Origin: Clostridium sp. UBA2485
GTDB taxonomy: Bacteria; Bacillota; Clostridia; Clostridiales; Clostridiaceae
Assembly (NCBI RefSeq): GCF_002341865.1
Contig: NZ_DDOV01000088.1
Coordinates: 8,537 to 27,081, forward strand
Direction of reading: 5' to 3'
Length of the DNA: 18,545 nt
The position numbers were made by a program, and so were the translations under genes. Below are positions 14,041-18,545 of this stretch, piece after piece (position 1 is the stretch's first letter; each line of letters starts with the position of its first letter). The notes under the pieces are model-generated. The model searched no databases. It saw only the letters and a list, made by a program, of their open reading frames with translations, and was not told the origin of the DNA.

Positions 14041-15594
14041 TTATCCCCTCTCATCTTCAGCTAGCCATGATTTAACAATATCTGCAACTTGTTCTGGTTT
14101 ATTAGAAGCATACTTTCTAACTTCATTAGCAACATGTTCTTTTTCTGATTCTGCTTCTAAATTTAATGTTTCAAATATCTCTTTAGGTTTAACGTCATCT
14201 CCAATTATCATATCAAAATTTGGAACTTCCACCTCTTCCTCCTCTTGTTTAGATTTCCTAATTGCAGAAATAACTATAGCTAAAATAATTATTGCAGCTA
14301 CACCAAAAATACCCATATAAATAAGTTTATTTCTCTTAGCAATTGCTTCAGCTTCTTTCATTGCTTCTAATTCTTTTTCTGCTAAATCCTTCTCAACAGT
14401 ATTAAATTGTAGAGCTTCTACAGTGATTGAGTCTCCTCTTTTTCTATTAAAGCCTATAGCCTCAGAAACCAAATTATTTATTGATGTTCTAGTTTGGTTA
14501 TCAATTGCCCCATCTACAACTATAGATGCAGACACTCTTTCTATCTGACCTGGTGCTTTAACAACTGTTTCTTCTACCTTAGATAACTCATAATTGGTTG
14601 TATTTTCCTTATGTGTAACGTTTTCCCCATTGGCATTAGTATCTTGATTATTATTCATATTATTGTCTACAGGACTTCCAGAATTATTACCTTCAGTATT
14701 GCTAGAATCTGTAATTTCATGTTTACTTACAACTGCTCCATCTTTGTCGTATTCTAGTTTGTTTTGTTGAACAGCGTCAAAATTTAAATCTGCATTAACT
14801 GAAACTCTAACCTTTTCTTTATAAATTGGCTCTAAAACATTCATTATCTTTTTCTTATATTCTTCTTCTATTTGTTTTTTTGCTGCCAACTGTTTATCTG
14901 CAGATTTTGTTATTGCATTTTTCTCTTCATTAAAAAGATCTTCTGTTAACAATTTAAAGCCATCAGCTACAATAGCCACATTTTCTTTTGGTAAATTTTC
15001 TACACTACCAGAGGCTAATGCTACAATTGCTCTTACTTGATCCTCTGATAATTCTTTACCTTTTGCTAATATTAATGTAACTGAAGCAGTAGCTGGAGCT
15101 GGTTTAGTTATAAAAGCTGATTTATCTGGTATTACTAAATTTACTTTTGCATTCTCTACTTCTGCAAATGATTTAATTGTTCTTTCTAATTCTCCAGATA
15201 GTGCTCTTTGATACATGATTTTAGATTCCTTATCAGTAGGAGCAATTTTACTATTGTCAAAAAGCTCAAATCCATGACTTCCTTCTTTAAATGAAACCTC
15301 TGATAAAAGCTCCATTCTAAGCTGATCTACAGATTTTTTCTCTACTAATATAGAATTATCTTTTATTTTATATTTGGTCTTCTTTTCTTTTAAATTGTTA
15401 ATTATCGCACCTGAATCTTCTGGCGTCATATTTGAAAACAACACAACATATTTAGGCTGCAGAATGATTACTGTTATAGTTATAAGTGTTATTATTGCAA
15501 CGGAAGTTATGATACCTAAAGCTATCTTTTTAGCCTTGCTCATCTCTTTTAATTTTTCTTTTTGTTTATTAATACTCTCCGATAGCTTGCTCAT
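14041..15594 (-). CDS. fliF: FliF, MS-ring protein
   Basis: FliF forms the MS ring in the inner membrane, the foundation of the basal body. The 517-residue product has a membrane helix at about residues 22-45, ring-building motifs homologous to YscJ (for example ENAKVNLVIPDKSAFI), and a Ser/Asn-rich unstructured stretch in the middle (about 295-335). A second helix (LIYMGIFGVAAIIILAIVIS) precedes the C-terminal tail PEQVADIVKSWLAEDERG, which binds FliG. The frame is open from GTG 15603, but GTG overlaps the GGAG ribosome site and ATG 15594 is correctly spaced at 8 nt. It lies between fliE and fliG, the standard order. Confidence 0.97.
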   Translation of the reverse strand: MSKLSESINKQKEKLKEMSKAKKIALGIITSVAIITLITITVIILQPKYVVLFSNMTPEDSGAIINNLKEKKTKYKIKDNSILVEKKSVDQLRMELLSEVSFKEGSHGFELFDNSKIAPTDKESKIMYQRALSGELERTIKSFAEVENAKVNLVIPDKSAFITKPAPATASVTLILAKGKELSEDQVRAIVALASGSVENLPKENVAIVADGFKLLTEDLFNEEKNAITKSADKQLAAKKQIEEEYKKKIMNVLEPIYKEKVRVSVNADLNFDAVQQNKLEYDKDGAVVSKHEITDSSNTEGNNSGSPVDNNMNNNQDTNANGENVTHKENTTNYELSKVEETVVKAPGQIERVSASIVVDGAIDNQTRTSINNLVSEAIGFNRKRGDSITVEALQFNTVEKDLAEKELEAMKEAEAIAKRNKLIYMGIFGVAAIIILAIVISAIRKSKQEEEEVEVPNFDMIIGDDVKPKEIFETLNLEAESEKEHVANEVRKYASNKPEQVADIVKSWLAEDERG

Positions 15595-15609
15595 TCTGTG
15601 CACTCCTTA

Positions 15610-15915
15610 CTATACCTGCATTTTATTAAATTCTTCATAAGCATTTACTAACTTATTTCTAATTTGTACTGCTAATTCGAGAGATAATCTAGCTTCCTCA
15701 GTAGCTACCAAAGTTTGATGTAAATCCATATCGCCTTTTATAAAAGATATAGCGGAACCTTCTGCTTCTAACTGCTTATCATTAACCTTACTAAGTTCTT
15801 TTTTTAGCAAGTCCCCAAAGCCAACTGATGGCTCTTCTTCTATGTTCACAAATTGTTTTGGCTTTAATCCATCAGTAAAAATTTTAGTATCTGGCACAAA
15901 ACTATTAATTTTCAT
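15610..15915 (-). CDS. fliE: FliE, MS-ring to rod junction protein
   Basis: FliE connects the MS ring to the proximal rod and is needed for rod export. The 101 residues match the family length and contain the conserved C-terminal half: FGDLLKKELSKVNDKQLEA, FIKGDMDLHQTLVATEEARL and LAVQIRNKLVNAYEEFNKMQ. The ATG at 15915 follows an AGGTGA site that overlaps the flgC stop. It is the third gene of the operon, between flgC and fliF. Confidence 0.95.
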   Translation of the reverse strand: MKINSFVPDTKIFTDGLKPKQFVNIEEEPSVGFGDLLKKELSKVNDKQLEAEGSAISFIKGDMDLHQTLVATEEARLSLELAVQIRNKLVNAYEEFNKMQV

Positions 15916-15925
15916 CCTAACTCAC

Positions 15926-16357
15926 CTATCTTCCAATTTCTAAAGTTTTTGACAACATTGCCTTTTGTGAATTTAGTGCAGTGATATTTGCTTCATATGA
16001 CCTTGAAGCTGCAATTAAATCCACCATCTCATTTAATATATTTACATTTGGCATTAAAACATAGCCTTCTTCATTTGCATCTGGATGATATGGATCATAT
16101 ACCTTTCTAAGCTCAGATTTATCTTCCTCTACTCCTACTGCCTTAATTCCCATATGTTTTTCTTCAAATTTCCCATTTTGTTTATTAAGCTCATTTGTTA
16201 AATTTTCTTCAAATACTGCTACCTTTCTAATATAGGGCTTTCCATCCTTTCCCCTTGTTGTGCTAGCATTCGCAATATTTCCAGTTATAGTGTCCATCCT
16301 TAATCTTTCTGCTGAAAGACCACTTGAACTTATTCTCATTCCCCTAAAAGCTTCCAA
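15926..16357 (-). CDS. flgC: FlgC, proximal rod protein
   Basis: FlgC is a rod subunit of the basal body. The 143-residue product has the rod signature SSSGLSAERLRMDTITGNIA (about residues 11-30) and the C-terminal rod/hook motif NEMVDLIAASRSYEANITAL. The central stretch GYVLMPNVNILNEM is also typical of FlgC. It begins with TTG at 16357, supported by a perfect GGAGGT ribosome site 8 nt upstream, inside the last codons of flgB. Only 2 nt separate the flgB stop from this start. Confidence 0.96.
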   Translation of the reverse strand: MEAFRGMRISSSGLSAERLRMDTITGNIANASTTRGKDGKPYIRKVAVFEENLTNELNKQNGKFEEKHMGIKAVGVEEDKSELRKVYDPYHPDANEEGYVLMPNVNILNEMVDLIAASRSYEANITALNSQKAMLSKTLEIGR

Positions 16358-16359
16358 AG

Positions 16360-16746
16360 CTAATTACCTCCTTTAATCACTATACTTCTCATATTAAATC
16401 TTGTATTAGCCTGCTTTACTAAAGCATCATACATTAAATTGTTAGCCGCTTGGCTAGTCATTTCACTTTCCACGTTCACATTATTTCCATCTTCTCTCAT
16501 ACTACTTGTGGTATCTGTTTTAACTTCTAATTCATTACCCTTAATACTTAAATGCTTATCATTTGTCTTTTTCATTAAATCTTGAGATACCTCATTTTTT
16601 AATGTCTCATCAAACTCAATGTAATGTCGCTTATAATTTTTAGTATTAAAATTTGAAATGTTGTTAGATATTACCTTATTACTGGTAATAGTTACATCCA
16701 TTCCCTTTTTAATTAAATTATAGCTCATATTATCAATATTTCTCAA
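16360..16746 (-). CDS. flgB: FlgB, proximal rod protein (first gene of the basal-body operon)
   Basis: FlgB is a rod subunit of the basal body. It shows the family pattern NVISNNISNFNTKNYKRHYI-like at the N terminus (read here as KVISNNISNFNTKNYKRHYI), FDETLKNE, and the C-terminal NLMYDALVKQANTRFNMRSI. The longest frame begins at GTG 16755, but this lies inside the TGAGGTGG ribosome site. TTG at 16746, 6 nt beyond GAGGTG, is the probable start, giving 128 residues; the next ATG (16728) is too far away. It is the first gene after the operon promoter candidate, with a leader of roughly 240 nt. Confidence 0.94.
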   Translation of the reverse strand: MRNIDNMSYNLIKKGMDVTITSNKVISNNISNFNTKNYKRHYIEFDETLKNEVSQDLMKKTNDKHLSIKGNELEVKTDTTSSMREDGNNVNVESEMTSQAANNLMYDALVKQANTRFNMRSIVIKGGN

Positions 16747-16992
16747 AATTACCACCTCACACTGACTATATTATTTTGACAAAAATTCAATAAATCCTTC
16801 TTAATTTTTAAAAATTTTAATATTTTTGTGAAATTTATATACTTTTATTTAAATTCTCTGTGAATATTTATATATGATTATGCATAATTTAACAATTTAT
16901 ATATTTTTTTCTATATATTTCTTCAAAATTATCTAAATTTTTGTAATGTTTTTATAAAAGCTTATAAATTAACTTAGCATACGATATTATAT
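16747..16992 (-). other. AT-rich leader of the flgB operon, no gene seen
   Basis: About 245 nt of extremely AT-rich sequence lie between the promoter candidate and flgB. I see no open frame with a ribosome site. I looked for the conserved cores of the c-di-GMP-I riboswitch, known upstream of flgB in Clostridioides difficile, and found none. The only clear signal is the flgB ribosome site at its downstream end. Confidence 0.5.
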
Positions 16993-17022
16993 AGTATAAT
17001 TTGACATTTTACCATTTTTCAA
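16993..17022 (-). promoter_or_regulatory. Sigma-A-like promoter candidate for the flgB-flhA operon
   Basis: On the minus strand, TTGAAA (17022-17017) and TATACT (16998-16993) are separated by 18 nt. Each differs from the vegetative consensus (TTGACA / TATAAT) at only one or two positions. The site lies just downstream of the terminator candidate behind flagellin and about 245 nt ahead of flgB, the expected place for the operon promoter. The background is so AT-rich that chance matches are likely, so confidence is moderate. A sigma-D-type promoter was not found here. Confidence 0.5.
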
Positions 17023-17044
17023 CAAAGTAACTGAAATAGAATAC

Positions 17045-17056
17045 TTAGCATGCTAA
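17045..17056. promoter_or_regulatory. 12-bp perfect palindrome near the operon promoter, possible operator
   Basis: TTAGCATGCTAA is a perfect dyad 22 bp upstream of the -35 element. The 9-mer ACTTAGCAT that covers its left half (17043-17051) recurs exactly at 16972-16980, a few bases downstream of the predicted transcription start. Two related sites flanking a promoter would suit a repressor or an activator, but no binding protein can be named. Confidence 0.3.
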
Positions 17057-17095
17057 CTAGTTATTTTTTCAAAATACCTAAACTAAGCCTAAAAT

Positions 17096-17130
17096 AAAAG
17101 ATGGCTAAAAATCACTAGTCATCTTTTTTC
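17096..17130. terminator. Hairpin terminator behind flagellin, possibly bidirectional
   Basis: AAAAGATGGCTA (17096-17107) pairs with TAGTCATCTTTT (17116-17127) around an 8-nt loop, giving 12 bp with one G-T position. On the plus strand it ends in TTTTTT. On the minus strand it ends in TTTTATTTT with one A-C mismatch. It lies between the flagellin gene and the flgB promoter candidate, so it probably ends the flagellin transcript, though the better tract is on the plus strand. Confidence 0.6.
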
Positions 17131-17177
17131 TTAATTCTATTTTATATTTAAAAATAAAGTTAAAATGCCCTTATAAA

Positions 17178-17337
17178 CAATTTACAATTAGCAAGAAAAT
17201 TTAACAATTTGTTTTCATAGTGAATCCTAAGGAAAAGTTAGCTAGCAACTTTTCCTTATATAGATTGTCAACTTCTCAGATATTTCTGAGAAGTGTCATA
17301 AATTTTCCATTGTCAATCGTCAATTCTCAATTGTATT
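17178..17337. repeat. MITE-like, hairpin-rich repeat directly behind flagellin
   Basis: The right end, read on the coding strand, is ACAATTGAGAATTGACGATT and then TATGACACTTCT, closely matching the ends of the element at 10799-10958. Inside are two perfect hairpins: an 11-bp stem AAGGAAAAGTT / AACTTTTCCTT (17229-17257) around AGCTAGC, and a 10-bp stem ACTTCTCAGA / TCTGAGAAGT (17271-17294) around TATT. The left arm is degenerate and its limit is uncertain. It starts immediately after the flagellin double stop (TAA TAA). Neither hairpin is followed by a T-run, so they are more likely RNA-stabilising than terminating. Confidence 0.6.
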
Positions 17338-17338
17338 A

Positions 17339-18190
17339 TTATCTTCCTCTAACATTTTGTAATATTGTTAAAATATCTTGAGGCATTTTATTGGTTTGAA
17401 TCATTAATGCTAATGAACTTTCAATCAATAAGCTATGTTTAGAGTATTCTATAATCTCTAAACTTATATCTGCTCCAGTAAGCTCAGCTTCTATACCTTC
17501 AATTTTTCCAGAGAATTCATTAAGAATTGTAAAAGTACTATCCAACCTATTGGTCAAAGCTCCATACTTACTTCTTGTGGAAGTAGTTATATCTAAAGCC
17601 TTATCTAGTTTCTCAATAGAACTGTCAATATTTCTAACATTTATTTTTATATTACCACTTCCATCTACTAATCCTAGTCCACTAGGTGTTAAATCATATT
17701 TTGGAATCTTAGTTATTTCTCCAGCATTTCCACCACATAGTAAATCAATAGTTTTGGGATTTTCTATAGTGCTTCCCTCTTCTGCCAACAATTTTATCCC
17801 ATTAAATTCACTAAAATTAGCTATATTATCTATTCCTTCAACAAGTTGATTTATTTCTCCTTGAATAGCATCTAAGCTTTCATTAGTATGACTTCCTCCG
17901 GCACTTAATACTAGCTCTTTTATTCTTATTATAATTTCACTTATATTTTTTGTAGCTCCATCAGCAGCTTGAAGCATACTTACTGCATCTTGAGTATTTT
18001 TAGCTGCCATTTGAAGCCCTCTTGTCTGAATTTTAAGCTGTTCACTTTGTGCCATCACATTAGGATCATCCTTTGCTCTTAATATCTTATATCCTGAAGA
18101 TATTTTTCCTAATGCAGAGCTTTGATTCACTATATGTTTTGAATATTGTCTATAAATATTTAGGGAAGGTATATTGTGACTTAATCTCAT
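17339..18190 (-). CDS. Flagellin-family protein, divergent short-centred paralogue
   Basis: Flagellins polymerise into the filament through conserved N- and C-terminal helices. The 283 residues contain both: an N-terminal domain (about 1-140; LGKISSGYKILRAKDDPN, QTRGLQMAAKNTQDAVSMLQ) and a C-terminal domain (about 195-283; SKYGALTNRLDSTFTILNEF). The middle is only about 55 residues. It is divergent: DDPN replaces the usual DDAAG, the C-terminal DADxA motif is altered to GADISLE, and the tail reads ALMIQTNKMPQDILTIL. The start at ATG 18190 has a GGAG site 8 nt away. The gene stands alone between two terminators ahead of flgB. It may be a minor filament subunit, and a major flagellin may lie elsewhere; FlgL is a less likely alternative because of length and C-terminal pattern. 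Confidence 0.88.
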   Translation of the reverse strand: MRLSHNIPSLNIYRQYSKHIVNQSSALGKISSGYKILRAKDDPNVMAQSEQLKIQTRGLQMAAKNTQDAVSMLQAADGATKNISEIIIRIKELVLSAGGSHTNESLDAIQGEINQLVEGIDNIANFSEFNGIKLLAEEGSTIENPKTIDLLCGGNAGEITKIPKYDLTPSGLGLVDGSGNIKINVRNIDSSIEKLDKALDITTSTRSKYGALTNRLDSTFTILNEFSGKIEGIEAELTGADISLEIIEYSKHSLLIESSLALMIQTNKMPQDILTILQNVRGR

Positions 18191-18198
18191 ATTATCAA

Positions 18199-18208
18199 CT
18201 CCATATCC
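18199..18208 (-). promoter_or_regulatory. Flagellin ribosome-binding site with paired GGA motifs
   Basis: On the minus strand the leader reads GGATATGGAG, then 8 nt, then ATG. The second GGA is part of the ribosome site and the first lies 6 nt upstream. In Bacillus subtilis, CsrA represses flagellin translation by binding GGA motifs at this position and is relieved by FliW. The arrangement here would permit the same control; this is inference. Confidence 0.4.
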
Positions 18209-18230
18209 TTTTATTTTATTACTCTAAATA

Positions 18231-18256
18231 CTATCTTATATGTCGTAGCTACTTTA
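18231..18256 (-). promoter_or_regulatory. Weak sigma-D-like promoter candidate for flagellin
   Basis: On the minus strand TAAA (18256-18253) is followed after 14 nt by TAAGATAG (18238-18231). The flagellar sigma factor usually recognises TAAA, about 15 nt, then GCCGATAT. Only TAAA and GATA match, and spacing is one short. Because a terminator lies just upstream (18271-18302), a promoter is expected within 18191-18270, and this is the best candidate; TATAAG inside it could also be a vegetative -10. Confidence 0.3.
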
Positions 18257-18270
18257 TAAAACTTTATAGC

Positions 18271-18302
18271 AAAAAAGTCGTGACTATTAATCACAACTTT
18301 TT
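18271..18302 (-). terminator. Intrinsic terminator upstream of flagellin
   Basis: In minus-strand RNA AAAAAGUUGUGA pairs with UCACGACUUUUU around UUAAUAG. That is 12 bp including one G-U pair, followed by a run of six U. On the plus strand the same position is a C-A mismatch, so the structure fits leftward transcription better. It probably ends a minus-strand gene that lies to the right of the window and insulates flagellin from it. Confidence 0.65.
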
Positions 18303-18545
18303 AATATCTCTAATTTTAATTATAAATTAAATATATATACCTTTTTATTTAGAAATCTACAAAATTATTATTTTTTTTATTTTACATCTAAAATTTACTT
18401 ATAACTTTAATCTTTATATAGGGCTTCTTAGTAAAAATTTAACTTATAAAGGCACAGGATTTTAATTTTCATAACAAAAATTCTTTTCTACGAATTTAAA
18501 ATTAAGAATAAAGGATACAAGTTTATGTGAAAATAATCGGTATTT
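18303..18545. other. AT-rich non-coding stretch at the right edge
   Basis: No frame longer than a few dozen codons, with or without a ribosome site, can be supported. On the minus strand ACCGATTA near the very edge (about 18533-18540) faintly resembles a sigma-D -10 box, but its -35 would be outside the window and a terminator separates it from flagellin. Nothing else is recognised. Confidence 0.4.

Noticed and set aside
16747..17000. c-di-GMP riboswitch in the flgB leader
   Set aside because: Such a switch precedes flgB in C. difficile, but the conserved cores of that aptamer are absent from this extremely AT-rich leader.
17229..17257. 11-bp hairpin behind flagellin as the flagellin terminator
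   Set aside because: The stem is strong but no T-run follows on either strand. The hairpin at 17096-17130 is the better terminator.
18073..18330. 85-codon plus-strand frame across the flagellin start and terminator
   Set aside because: It runs through the flagellin 5' end and a terminator hairpin, and is rich in Tyr, Ile and Leu as expected from AT-rich non-coding DNA.
18531..18545. Sigma-D -10 box at the right edge
   Set aside because: Only CCGAT matches, the -35 would lie outside the window, and a terminator stands between it and flagellin.

Overview
The window is one long, very AT-rich flagellar locus in which every convincing gene is on the minus strand, so transcription runs from right to left. 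The organism is most likely a motile Clostridium-type Firmicute. The reasons are the low GC, strong AGGAGG-type ribosome sites with many TTG and GTG starts, a fused FliR-FlhB protein, motA and motB inside the basal-body operon, and the gene order flgB-flgC-fliE-fliF-fliG-fliH-fliI-fliJ-fliK-flgD-(TIGR02530-like)-flgE-flbD-motA-motB-fliL-fliO-fliP-fliQ-fliR/flhB-flhA. The species cannot be named from the sequence alone.

Layout in transcription order. At the right edge (18303-18545) there is AT-rich non-coding DNA, then a strong hairpin terminator (18271-18302) that separates the locus from whatever lies upstream. A divergent, short-centred flagellin paralogue (17339-18190) follows with its own leader. 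It is followed by a hairpin-rich repeat, a second terminator (17096-17130) and a sigma-A-like promoter (16993-17022). An unbroken run of 21 genes follows from flgB (start 16746) to flhA, whose 3' part is cut off by the left edge of the window. Most gene junctions are 3-25 nt or overlap.

The genes build the machine from inside to outside: the MS ring and its rod connection (FliF, FliE, FlgB, FlgC), the rotor protein FliG, the export ATPase complex (FliH, FliI, FliJ), hook-length and hook-cap proteins (FliK, FlgD), the hook (FlgE), the stator and its helpers (FlbD/SwrD-like, MotA, MotB, FliL), and the membrane export gate (FliO, FliP, FliQ, FliR-FlhB, FlhA). The switch genes fliM and fliN/fliY are not in the window.

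The main structure not explained by genes is a family of short, hairpin-rich, imperfect terminal-inverted-repeat elements (MITE-like). They occupy four of the few loose junctions, each time directly behind a stop codon: after flagellin, fliI, flgE and fliR-flhB. The flgE copy looks like one element inserted inside another, bounded by a 9-bp direct repeat. These elements divide the operon transcript into blocks and could influence relative expression. Apart from them this is an ordinary clostridial flagellar operon, and I see no convincing wholly new system. Several starts were moved from the longest open frame to a codon correctly spaced from a ribosome site, as explained in each entry.
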